From an uncultured Myxococcales bacterium (lineage in GTDB: Bacteria; Myxococcota_A; UBA9042; CAIXZC01), in the NCBI GenBank assembly GCA_903895725.1, contig CAITUV010000008.1, forward strand, positions 62,001 through 126,000: 64,000 nt of DNA, given 5' to 3'. Position numbers and translations under genes: made by a program. This document shows, piece after piece, positions 1 through 8,104 of this stretch. Within the stretch, counting starts at the first letter, position 1. Each line of letters opens with the position of its first letter. Below the pieces are notes generated by a model. The model did not search any database and had not been told where the DNA came from. It worked only from the letters and a program-made list of their open reading frames with translations.

Positions 1-1
1 A

Positions 2-304
2 GAGTCTTGCGACGGCAAGGACAACGATTGCGACGGAGAGGTAGACGAGGGGTGTGAGTGCGTGCCGCACTGCGCCGGCAAAGAATGCGGCTCTGACGGA
101 TGCGGGGGGGAGTGCCCCGACCTCTGCAACCACGAATGCCCGGGGCCGCAGGTCTGCACAGCAGAGGGCTTCTGTGAGTCCGCATGCGTTCCCAACTGCG
201 AGGGGAAGCAATGCGGCGATGACGGCTGCGGCTGCCCTTGTGGAGAATGCCCTGCCGGGGGTTGGTGCACCGGCAATGGTTTGTGCATGACGGACCCCGC
301 CTGT
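2..304 (+). pseudogene. Cysteine-module secreted protein, 5' fragment (cut by window edge and by an IS)
   Basis: The frame is open from base 2 and begins with a MopE-like motif (NDCDGEVDEGC), followed by two cysteine modules of the CxGKxCGxDGCG type, so it is the middle of a cell-surface or secreted protein whose start lies outside the window. The frame reads Thr-Asp-Pro-Ala-Cys and then enters the IS21-type end at about 302-305. It finally stops at 331 inside the insertion sequence. A piece in the same style lies directly beyond the element (2932-3045), so the gene was interrupted by transposition. Function is unknown; such modules are common in myxobacterial extracellular proteins. Confidence 0.75.
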
Positions 305-350
305 TCGGCGACAATTAGACCTGCGCGGTGACGACAGTTATTTCTGCGCG
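305..350 (+). repeat. Left terminal repeats of the IS21-family element (two tandem copies)
   Basis: Positions 305-327 form the outer copy and 332-350 an inner copy. Both share the pattern CGACA-TTA followed by CTGCGCG or a one-base variant. IS21 transposases bind multiple copies of such a site, so the tandem arrangement supports the family call. Confidence 0.7.
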
Positions 351-409
351 TGAAATGGCGGGGTCACACGGCGGCGGTATGACGGGTGGGACAGGATGGA
401 GGTCCCGCC

Positions 410-1915
410 ATGAAGACCGACCGCGAAGTGCAGGAGCTCTTCCGGGCGTATGCCAAGACCGGCAAGAAAGGGAGAGCGGCGATGAGAGGCAACATGAGCA
501 GAAACACGGGAGCGAGGTACCTGAAGGCAGGGAAGCTTCCGTCGGAGGTGAAGACGAAACGACCGTGGCGGACGCATGCGGACGCATTTGCGGGGGTTTG
601 GGAGGAGGTGAAGGAGCTGCTGACGTGGGCTCCGGAGTTAGAGGCGAAGACGATCTTCGAGTACGTGCGGGAGGAGCACGGGCTCGGGTTCTCGGACGGG
701 CAGTTGCGGACGTTCCAGCGCGGGGTGCGGGCGTGGCGGGCGTTGGAAGGGCCAAACAAGGAGGTGTTCTTTGCCCAGGAGCATCGGCCGGGAGAAGCGC
801 TGCAGTGGGACTTCTGGGACGGGGGCGAGTTGGGCGTGACGATCGCGGGCGAGCCGTTCGAGCACCTGCTGTTCCACCTGGTGCTGCCGTATAGCAACTG
901 GGAGCATGCGTCGGTGTGTCGGTCGGAGTCGATGCTGGCGATTCGGTTGGGGTTCAACCGGGCGCTACGCAAGCTGCAGCATGTGCCTCGTTTCGCGCAG
1001 TCGGACAGCTCGAGTGCGGCGACGCACCGCCTGGGGGCGGAGGAGGCGCTGCGCACCGGAAAGGGACGGTGGTTCAACAAGGAGTACCAGGATCTCATCG
1101 AGCACTACGGGATCACGCCGCGGACGATCAAGCTCGGGGAGAGCCAGCAGAACGGGGACGTTGAGGCCCTGCACAACGCCATGAAGGGGCGTCTGCGCCA
1201 GTACCTGCTGCTACGGGGCAGTCGGGACTTCGAGAGTGCGGAGGCATACCAGGCCTGGGTGGATGCGGTGCTGGAGAAGGCCAACGCCTACCGGGCACCG
1301 CGGGTGGCAGAGGAGCTGAAGCACATGCGGCCGCTGAAGGCGACGCTCGTCCCCGAGTACCGGGAGCAGGCCGTGCCTGTAGGCTACGGCAGCACCATCA
1401 ACGTGCAGCGCAACGTGTACAGTGTGTGGTCCCGCCTCATCGGGGAGGAGGTCCGGGTACGGCTCTTCGAAGAGCGCATCGAAGTGTACTTCCGGGGGGC
1501 GCTGCAGTTGACCGCCCCGCGCTGTCGCGGGCAGCGGCAGGTCTGCATCGACTACCGCCACATCATCCATGCGCTGGTGCGCAAGCCCGGGGCGTTCGAG
1601 CGCTATCGCTACCGGGAAGAGATGTTTCCCACGACCGTGTTTCGCCGTACGTACGACATGCTGTCGGAGCGGCGTGATACCTACCATGCCGCCAAGGAGT
1701 ACCTGCTCATCTTGAAGCTGGCGGCCGAGACCATGGAGTCCGAGGTCGGGACCGCCCTGGATCTGCTGCTCGAAGCCGGGACACCGTTCACCGTCGATGA
1801 CGTGCGCAAGCTGGTCGGCACTACCCCGACCGAGATCCCGGTGCTGGCCCCCCTCGTCGTCCGGCTGGAGGAGTACGACGCGCTGCTGCCCGCTGCGCAG
1901 GAGGTGGCCGCATGA
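410..1915 (+). CDS. istA: IS21-family transposase IstA
   Basis: The product (501 residues) is the DDE-type transposase that cuts and joins the ends of the element. The DDE triad can be placed at Asp134 (LQWDFWDG), Asp199 (FAQSDSS) and Glu252 (QQNGDVEALHN), in the spacing expected of the rve integrase core. An N-terminal helix-turn-helix-like region precedes it. ATG at 410 is chosen because a GGAGG motif lies just upstream; an upstream in-frame start at 386 lacks one. The stop overlaps the istB start as ATGA, so the two are translationally coupled. The frame is intact and the element may still be active. Confidence 0.92.
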   Translation: MKTDREVQELFRAYAKTGKKGRAAMRGNMSRNTGARYLKAGKLPSEVKTKRPWRTHADAFAGVWEEVKELLTWAPELEAKTIFEYVREEHGLGFSDGQLRTFQRGVRAWRALEGPNKEVFFAQEHRPGEALQWDFWDGGELGVTIAGEPFEHLLFHLVLPYSNWEHASVCRSESMLAIRLGFNRALRKLQHVPRFAQSDSSSAATHRLGAEEALRTGKGRWFNKEYQDLIEHYGITPRTIKLGESQQNGDVEALHNAMKGRLRQYLLLRGSRDFESAEAYQAWVDAVLEKANAYRAPRVAEELKHMRPLKATLVPEYREQAVPVGYGSTINVQRNVYSVWSRLIGEEVRVRLFEERIEVYFRGALQLTAPRCRGQRQVCIDYRHIIHALVRKPGAFERYRYREEMFPTTVFRRTYDMLSERRDTYHAAKEYLLILKLAAETMESEVGTALDLLLEAGTPFTVDDVRKLVGTTPTEIPVLAPLVVRLEEYDALLPAAQEVAA

Positions 1916-2694
1916 AATCCAACCCCGAGAACCGTCCCAGCCTGGACCTGCTGCTGCGCAGCTTCCGCCTCCCGACTTGCGTCCGCTGCTGGCGGGAGCT
2001 GGCAGAGAAGGCCACGAAGCAGGGATGGACCTTCGAGCACTATCTCCATGACTTGTGCTGGCTAGAAGCCGAGGACCGCCGTCGTCGCCGCATCGCCCGG
2101 CTGCTGAAGGAGTCCGAACTGCCGGAGACGAAGACCCTGGCTACGCTCGAGCTGCCGCGCTTCCCGCTCCCGGTCCGACGACAGTTACCGGTCCTGTGTG
2201 AAGGCACCTTCATCGAGCGCGGCGACAATGTCCTGGCTTTCGGTCTGCCAGGTCGCGGCAAGACGCATCTGCTCTGCGCCGTCGGACATGAACTCGTGCA
2301 GCGTGGATATCGCGTCTTCTTCACCCCGACCTTCCGCCTCGTGCAGCGGCTGCTCGCCGCCAAGCGGGACCTGACCTTCGAGCGGGAGCTGCGAAAGCTC
2401 GACCGCTTCGATGCCGTGCTGCTGGATGACATCGGGTATGTCCAGCAGAGCCGGGACGAGATGGAGGTCCTCTTCACTTTCCTCGCCGAACGCTACGAGC
2501 GGCGGAGCGTGATGATCACCTCGAATCTTCTGTTCTCCGAATGGAACCAGATCTTCAAGGATCCCATGACTACGGCCGCGGCCATCGACCGTGTCGTGCA
2601 CCACGCCGTCGTACTGGAACTCACCGGGGACAGCTACCGCGGCGAACAGGCCAAGAAGAACGCGGCCAGGCAGGCCAAGGAGGCGCAAGCATGA
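1912..2694 (+). CDS. istB: IS21-family ATP-binding helper protein IstB
   Basis: The product (260 residues) is the AAA+ ATPase that assists IstA in target capture. Walker A is GLPGRGKTH at residues 111-119 and Walker B is FDAVLLDDIGYV at about 166-177. The start overlaps the istA stop by four bases (ATGA), as usual in this family. Length and motifs are intact. Confidence 0.93.
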   Translation: MKSNPENRPSLDLLLRSFRLPTCVRCWRELAEKATKQGWTFEHYLHDLCWLEAEDRRRRRIARLLKESELPETKTLATLELPRFPLPVRRQLPVLCEGTFIERGDNVLAFGLPGRGKTHLLCAVGHELVQRGYRVFFTPTFRLVQRLLAAKRDLTFERELRKLDRFDAVLLDDIGYVQQSRDEMEVLFTFLAERYERRSVMITSNLLFSEWNQIFKDPMTTAAAIDRVVHHAVVLELTGDSYRGEQAKKNAARQAKEAQA

Positions 2695-2891
2695 AAGGAC
2701 AATTTGTGTCCGGTTTCGCCGCCCCCCTCGGGGGGCGGGCCCGGCCCCCTCCGGGGTCCAGGCCAACAAGGATGCTGCCCCCGCTTTAGGCGGGTGCAGC
2801 GAAGATCCAGGTGGCTTACGCCCCCTGGGAACCGGGGACTTCGTCCCCTTGAAAACCAGCTACGCCCGGAGAGAAGGCCCTGCTTCCCTTA

Positions 2892-2914
2892 CGCGCAGGA
2901 ATAACTGTCGCCGA
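2892..2914 (-). repeat. Right terminal inverted repeat of the IS21-family element
   Basis: The reverse complement of this segment matches 305-327 with three mismatches. It lies about 200 bp downstream of istB. The intervening non-coding DNA is rich in short GC inverted repeats and carries no recognisable gene. Confidence 0.75.
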
Positions 2915-2931
2915 TGCAAAGAAAAGCTTGA

Positions 2932-3045
2932 CGTTGGGCACCCGCCGACTGCGCGGGCAAGGAGTGCGGTCCCAATGGGTACGGAGGAACCTGCGGCACA
3001 TGCCCGGATGGAAAGCAATGCAACGCACAAGGGAAGTGCGTGTAG
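2932..3045 (+). pseudogene. Cysteine-module protein, 3' fragment beyond the IS
   Basis: In frame 1 this segment reads a cysteine module (DCAGKECGPNGYGG, then CGTCPDGKQC) and ends at a TAG at 3043-3045. There is no start codon or ribosome-binding site, and the frame is closed upstream by a TGA at 2929 near the IS end. It is the natural C-terminus of the gene whose 5' part ends at about 304. The Gly-Tyr-Gly-Gly in place of the usual Gly-Cys-Gly-Gly shows one Cys lost, either a mutation after inactivation or normal variation. Confidence 0.75.
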
Positions 3046-3067
3046 GCGGCGGCGAGGAGGCGGTCAG

Positions 3068-5125
3068 ATGAGAGCAGGGGGACTGTTGGCATTCCTCTCC
3101 GGCGTCTTGTCCGTGGCTGCGTGTGCGGAGAAGGTGCCGGGCACCATGGACGCGGCAGCCGACCAGAGTCCGGAGCTGCGGCGAACAGGCGAAGTGGACG
3201 GCGGCGACGGAGGCGCCCCCGGTTTCACTGAGACGACGGGCGACAGCCCCCCTGCTGACGTCTGGGGGTGGGACCACCACCGGGAGGATGACAACGAAGT
3301 CTATGACCCTTGGCAGTCGTTCGGAGAGCCTTGTACCACCGACGCAGACTGCAAGGATTGGCCCTATTGCGTGCTCACGCAGCTCGGCTGGATCTGCACT
3401 TGCGGGCTGTGCGCTGGCTGCGAGGAATGCTCTGAAACGCCCATTCCCAAGGGGACGGTCGCAGCCGCAGTTGAGACCGCGTGGGGGGACCTCATGTACG
3501 CCTGCATTCCGGACCACGGTTGCGTGGCATGCCGCCCGTGCGAGACCGACGCAGACTGTGCGGGAGGGTCCGGACCCGGGCTTTGCCTCCTGCTTCCTGA
3601 CGGGGCCAAGGCGTGCGCTGAAGGGTGCTGGGCAGGCAAGCTCTGCCTGCCTGACTTCGAATGCACCACGCTCGTGTCCCCCGAGGGACTGGAAGCGAGT
3701 GTCTGCCTGTCCCCGGCCACTGGCACACCTGCAAAGCCCGGCAAGGAGTGTCTTCCGACCTGCTGCAATGGGCTGGAGGACGGAATTCCCTGCGATGACG
3801 GCAGCGGTTCGCCCTTCGCCGAATGCAAGATGCAGAACTGCGTTGTGACCTGCGCACCCGACTGCAAGGGCAAGGAGTGTGGCGCGGACGACGGGTGCGG
3901 CGACCCGTGTCCGTGCGATGAGATCGGCGGGGCCTGCTGGCCGTGCTCGGCTGCTGGAGACTGCCAGCCGCAGTATGAATGCTACGGTGGCGGCGAAGGC
4001 GGCTCGTTCTGCTACTTGAAGGCGGCCGGCGAAGAGGGATGCCCGGAGGGGTACTGGTGGCACAACAACACCAGCCTCTGCCTGCCTGCCGGCTCATGCA
4101 AGTGTACCGTCGAGGCCGTCACCGCCGGGGCGAAAGCCGCATGCACCAAGTCCAATGGCTATGGCACCTGTGTCGGATTTGTGGTGTGCACCCAGGTCGG
4201 CGCCCTTCCCGGCAAGTGCGATGCCCCTGAGGCGATGCCCGAGCTGTGCAACGGCGTGGACGACGACTGCGACGGAGAGGTCGACGAAGAATGCGGCCAG
4301 TGCTTCGACTCCGTCTGTGCGGACGTGCTGTGCGTCGAGGACTGCGGGAACCCGGCCTGCTCCATCGACTGCTGCGACGGGACCTGCTTCCTCTGCCCGG
4401 AGGGCGGGATCTGCATCGACGGCAAGTGCTGCATGCCGGAGTGCCTGGGCAAGGTCTGCGGCCCTGACGGTTGCGGGGGCAGTTGCGGCAAGTGTCCCGA
4501 TTGGCACGGGTGCCAGGACGGGCAGTGCGTCGTGGACAACCCTTGTGGCGTCGACTACGAGGGAGAGGTGGGCTGCGGCGGTTGCGCCTGCGAGGAGTGC
4601 ACCTGCGAGACGGACCCCTACTGCTGCGACCACCCCTGGGACGCCAGTTGCGTCAAGACCTGCACGAACCTGTGCGGGGGCTGCGAGTCCTGCATGGGCG
4701 AGTGCTTCGACCAGGAGTGCGGGGCCGACCATTGCGGTGGCTCGTGTGGCTCATGCCCTCAGGGCAAGCCGTTCTGCCTCGACGGCCACTGCCAGGCCGA
4801 CTGCACCCCGGACTGCGAAGGCAAATCGTGCGGCGATGACGGCTGCGGGGGCAGTTGCGGCAGCTGTCCGGATGTCGAAGTCCAGGAGAACTACTCGACC
4901 ATGATCCAGGGGTGCGGAGCGGACGGCCAGTGCCATTGCGCTCGCTGCATCTACCCCTACTTCGGTGAGCCCTGGTCGTGCGAGGGGGACTGCCAGATCA
5001 TGTTCTGCGTACCCAACTGTGCGGGGAAGGAGTGCGGGGATGACGGCTGCGGCGGAAGCTGCGGCAAGTGCGGCTGGGGAGCGGAGTGCGGACCCAGCGG
5101 CCATTGCGTCTGCGCGTTTCCGTGA
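3068..5125 (+). CDS. Cysteine-rich lipoprotein with five CGxDGCGG modules and a MopE-like motif
   Basis: The protein has 685 residues. The N-terminus is a lipoprotein signal peptide ending in the lipobox VAAC. An acidic Asp/Gly-rich linker follows. The body contains five modules of the CxGKxCGxDGCGGxCG type and one MopE-like segment (LCNGVDDDCDGEVDE), a motif proposed to bind metal in myxobacterial proteins. ATG 3068 is chosen because GAGGAGG lies just before it and the signal peptide starts there; the open frame extends further upstream but encodes IS-derived sequence. The likely location is the outer surface, with cysteines in disulfides. The exact role is unknown. It is a paralogue of the IS-interrupted gene immediately upstream and of the gene at 15123. 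Confidence 0.85.
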   Translation: MRAGGLLAFLSGVLSVAACAEKVPGTMDAAADQSPELRRTGEVDGGDGGAPGFTETTGDSPPADVWGWDHHREDDNEVYDPWQSFGEPCTTDADCKDWPYCVLTQLGWICTCGLCAGCEECSETPIPKGTVAAAVETAWGDLMYACIPDHGCVACRPCETDADCAGGSGPGLCLLLPDGAKACAEGCWAGKLCLPDFECTTLVSPEGLEASVCLSPATGTPAKPGKECLPTCCNGLEDGIPCDDGSGSPFAECKMQNCVVTCAPDCKGKECGADDGCGDPCPCDEIGGACWPCSAAGDCQPQYECYGGGEGGSFCYLKAAGEEGCPEGYWWHNNTSLCLPAGSCKCTVEAVTAGAKAACTKSNGYGTCVGFVVCTQVGALPGKCDAPEAMPELCNGVDDDCDGEVDEECGQCFDSVCADVLCVEDCGNPACSIDCCDGTCFLCPEGGICIDGKCCMPECLGKVCGPDGCGGSCGKCPDWHGCQDGQCVVDNPCGVDYEGEVGCGGCACEECTCETDPYCCDHPWDASCVKTCTNLCGGCESCMGECFDQECGADHCGGSCGSCPQGKPFCLDGHCQADCTPDCEGKSCGDDGCGGSCGSCPDVEVQENYSTMIQGCGADGQCHCARCIYPYFGEPWSCEGDCQIMFCVPNCAGKECGDDGCGGSCGKCGWGAECGPSGHCVCAFP

Positions 5126-5224
5126 TCGGGAAGCCACGGCAGGTCCCACCAGCGGTGAGGTTGGTGATCACAGATCCGCTGCCGAGGTGTTGTAGTGAGA
5201 TGAGCTTTGTGGGGAGAGGCTGAC

Positions 5225-6526
5225 ATGAGCGCTGGAAACAGAATCGTGCACTTGGTGGCCATCTGGGCCGTGGCCCTGGTCCTTGTCGGTTGCCCGCTCG
5301 CCGAGGACCAGAGCAACGACACGGTGGAGGCCGACGTACGAGCAGATGATAGCCGGCCGGGAGGAGACTCGGTCCAGCCGGATGGGGACGTGGTTCGACC
5401 GCGGGACGATGCGCGGCAACCAGCGGACCTGTCCGAGGAAGACGTGGGATCCGTAACTCTGCCGCCGCTTGCGGTCGTGACGGACGACGGAAGCGCACAG
5501 TGGCGGGACATCTACTTGCTCGACGTGGCAAGCAAGGGAATGTCGCCGCTCGTGGTCGTCGAAGGGACGGGCGCTCACGCCGCCAACCTGTCCTGGTCTC
5601 CTGACGGAAGTCGCCTGGCGTACATCGACCAGGGTCCGCTCGGGGGCAGCGGTCCAGACAACCCGCGGCTCATGATCCTGACCATCGGCGAAGGAGCGCC
5701 CGTTGAGATCGTGTCGTACCTCGAAGCCGGGGTTGGAGAGAAGAGCGGTCTTGCATGCCCCATGTGGGCCCCGGACGGCCAGCACATCCACATGAAGATG
5801 TGGACGTCAGAGCCCCCGACTTCCGACAAGCCGAAGGTGACACACGAGACCCACGTCGTTTCGGTGGACTTGGCGACCGGTGACGTGTTGGAGATTGCCC
5901 TCCTGGCCACCAAGGACCCGCTGATGTCCATTGCGCTCAACCCGCAAACCGGCGCGTATGCTCTGGCCGGTGGGTACAGTGCCTGGGGCCAGTGCGTGGA
6001 CGAGAATGGGGAGTGGCACCACGCTTCCGACGAAGAGGAAGGTGAGGTTCCCTGCCCCTTGAATCGGATCGACATCTCAACGGTTGCACCTCCGGGGGGG
6101 GAGCTGGTTCCACTCCTGGAATCGTTTGACCCCGGGAGTTTCGGCACATGCGATGGTGATCGGTTCGCTCCGGTTTGGTCATGGGATGGCTCCGAACTCG
6201 CCTTCCTGGTGGCGGATTGCTTCCTCAAGGTGGGAGAGCCGTTCGGAGAGAACAGTGTCAGCGGTCTGGCGATGCGGCACATCTTCGCCATGCATGCTGA
6301 TGGGGTGTTCTCCAAGCTCACGCCCTGGAAACACGAGCACTCCGAGGGCAGCCCCACCTGGGGACCGTTAGGGTCCGGACTGATCGCATTCATCAAGGGC
6401 ACTCCGGGAGAAACCTACGTACAAGTCAACCAACTCGCCGTCGCCAACCTGGATACCGGGGACATTGCGGACATCACGCCCGAAGGCTTCGACCACTTCT
6501 ACGAGATTGCCTGGCGCCCGGAGTAG
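5225..6526 (+). CDS. Lipoprotein with TolB-like (WD40-like) beta-propeller repeats
   Basis: The protein has 433 residues. A signal peptide ends in the lipobox LVGC, then an Asp-rich linker, then repeats containing LSWSPDGSRLAYID, MWAPDGQHI and PVWSWDGSELAFL, the signature of PD40/TolB-type propeller blades. TolB itself works in the periplasm with Pal; this protein lacks the TolB N-terminal domain, so only the propeller fold is claimed. ATG 5225 is preferred to an upstream in-frame start at 5207 because GGGAGAGG precedes it and the signal peptide begins there. It sits between two lipoprotein genes on the same strand. Confidence 0.85.
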   Translation: MSAGNRIVHLVAIWAVALVLVGCPLAEDQSNDTVEADVRADDSRPGGDSVQPDGDVVRPRDDARQPADLSEEDVGSVTLPPLAVVTDDGSAQWRDIYLLDVASKGMSPLVVVEGTGAHAANLSWSPDGSRLAYIDQGPLGGSGPDNPRLMILTIGEGAPVEIVSYLEAGVGEKSGLACPMWAPDGQHIHMKMWTSEPPTSDKPKVTHETHVVSVDLATGDVLEIALLATKDPLMSIALNPQTGAYALAGGYSAWGQCVDENGEWHHASDEEEGEVPCPLNRIDISTVAPPGGELVPLLESFDPGSFGTCDGDRFAPVWSWDGSELAFLVADCFLKVGEPFGENSVSGLAMRHIFAMHADGVFSKLTPWKHEHSEGSPTWGPLGSGLIAFIKGTPGETYVQVNQLAVANLDTGDIADITPEGFDHFYEIAWRPE

Positions 6527-6546
6527 CGGGCGAGGAGGAAGGTCGC

Positions 6547-8001
6547 ATGCGATCGGCGCTCGCTCCGTTGTTCTTCGTGTCAGTGGCCCTGGCGTTCTCC
6601 GGTTGCCCTTGGTCGGGCGGCGGTTCTGAGCAGGAGGCGACCGACTCGGCGGGTCTTGACGTCCCGGGTGGACCTCCAGACGTTGTAACGGATGACCTGC
6701 TCCCGGACGTGACTGGGCAGAACGACGTCATGCCGGCGACCGATGGGCTCAGCCCAGAGTTGGTGGGTGTCCCGTGCATCGCAGCGAGCCCCGGCGAGCT
6801 GGATTTCGGCGGCGTGCAGTGCCTGGGTGAGAAGACGCTCGAGCTTACCATCGAATCGTGCGGTGCGGTCCCCCTGGAGTTGTACGGCATAGCTCTGTCT
6901 CCTGGGTCCCAGCCTGCCTTCTCTCTGGATCTCTCCGGGCTTGCCCACGAACCCACGCCGGATGCACCGCTGACGATTCCGCCAGGGGCAGCCGTCTCCG
7001 TGCAGGTGGTGTTCACACCGAAGTCAGCAAGTCCCGCAGACGATGCCGGCCAACTGGTGCTGTTCGAGGCTACCGTCATGATCGGCAGCAACGCCGGCGA
7101 GTCTCCTGCGAGCGTCCCGGTACAAGGGGCGAGCGTGACCATCGAAGCGCCCGTCGCCCTGATCCAGTGCCAGGAGGGAAGTGAGGTCGTCCCGGGAACC
7201 GTGCTCCACCTCAGCGGCAACGAGAGCTACCAGGGATGCGAGACGGAAGGAGCCATCACGAAGTGGGAGTGGGATGTAGCTCGGCCTCAGGGCTCGTCCG
7301 CTCAGTTCGAACCGTCCGCCGGTGTCGCCGATCCGACGTTCATGGTGGACCTGGCGGGCATCTACACCTTCTCTCTCGTAGTCTACGACGAGAGCAACAC
7401 GCCCAGCTGCTTCCCCACAGAATACCAGGTCTGGGTGGTTCCCCAGGCTGACATCCACATCGAGCTATTCTGGCACACCCCTTCGGACACCGATGACCCG
7501 AGCGTCGGGCCCGGAGCGGACGTGGACTTGCACCTCCAACACCCGTTCGGCCTCGGCTATGACCACGACGGCGACGGCCAGCCGGACTGCTGGATGGACG
7601 TGGATGCGAACTGCTTCTGGTTCAACCCCACGCCGGACTGGGGCGAACCCGGGCCCGGCGACGACCCCCTGATGCTCTTCAGTGACCAGGAGGGGACCGG
7701 GCCTGAAGTCATCTCCTTCGACAATCCGGAGGCTCTCGCCTACCTCGTCGGCGTGTACTACTACAGCGACCATGGAGCAGGTGACGCATGGGCGACGGTG
7801 AGACTGTTCCTATCGGGGCAGCTTGTCTTCGAGGTCAGCGACGTTCAGTTGGCTCCGTACGACATCTGGACCGTGTTTCGCATCGACTGGCCGACCGGTG
7901 ACGTAGCGCTCGTCAGCGGCGAGGACGGTGGCTACGACATCCAGCCGGACTTCAAGGAAGGCTACTTCGTTGGAGACCCGGAGACCTGCGGGCCGTTCTG
8001 A
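6547..8001 (+). CDS. Lipoprotein with anchor-D (ASH-like), PKD-like and C-terminal sandwich domains
   Basis: The protein has 484 residues. The signal peptide ends at a lipobox (FSGC). Residues about 75-200 look like an ASH/choice-of-anchor D domain (ELDFGGVQCLGEKTLELTI, then VQVVFTPKSA). Residues about 200-300 are PKD-like (WEWDVARPQG, IYTFSLVVYDES). The C-terminal part holds DVDLHLQHP and an Asp-rich stretch DHDGDGQPDCW that could bind calcium. This layout is frequent among myxobacterial surface lipoproteins. It starts 20 bp after the propeller gene and is probably co-transcribed with it. No enzymatic motif is visible. Confidence 0.8.
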   Translation: MRSALAPLFFVSVALAFSGCPWSGGGSEQEATDSAGLDVPGGPPDVVTDDLLPDVTGQNDVMPATDGLSPELVGVPCIAASPGELDFGGVQCLGEKTLELTIESCGAVPLELYGIALSPGSQPAFSLDLSGLAHEPTPDAPLTIPPGAAVSVQVVFTPKSASPADDAGQLVLFEATVMIGSNAGESPASVPVQGASVTIEAPVALIQCQEGSEVVPGTVLHLSGNESYQGCETEGAITKWEWDVARPQGSSAQFEPSAGVADPTFMVDLAGIYTFSLVVYDESNTPSCFPTEYQVWVVPQADIHIELFWHTPSDTDDPSVGPGADVDLHLQHPFGLGYDHDGDGQPDCWMDVDANCFWFNPTPDWGEPGPGDDPLMLFSDQEGTGPEVISFDNPEALAYLVGVYYYSDHGAGDAWATVRLFLSGQLVFEVSDVQLAPYDIWTVFRIDWPTGDVALVSGEDGGYDIQPDFKEGYFVGDPETCGPF

Positions 8002-8104
8002 ACCGCTGTTCTCGCCGCCATCCCGGAAGGCAACGACGGTGCTGAGCCCCACGCATTCGGGGGCCGCACAGTGCGAAGACCAAGAGTCCGATTCTCAGTC
8101 AACA

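Larger units (their letters stand above)
302..2918 (+). mobile_element. IS21-family insertion sequence
   Basis: An istA-istB pair is flanked by inverted ends. The left end at 305-327 matches the reverse complement of the right end at 2892-2914 at 20 of 23 positions, and a second partial copy of the left repeat lies at 332-350; repeated terminal sites are typical of IS21. Outer limits are estimated from terminal TG/CA dinucleotides. No target-site duplication is visible. The element interrupts a cysteine-module gene whose two parts remain on either side, which fixes it as an insertion rather than an ancestral neighbour. Confidence 0.85.

Noticed and set aside
2816..4063. 415-codon minus-strand frame
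   Set aside because: Antisense to the cysteine-module lipoprotein; no signal or domain, and composition fits a shadow.
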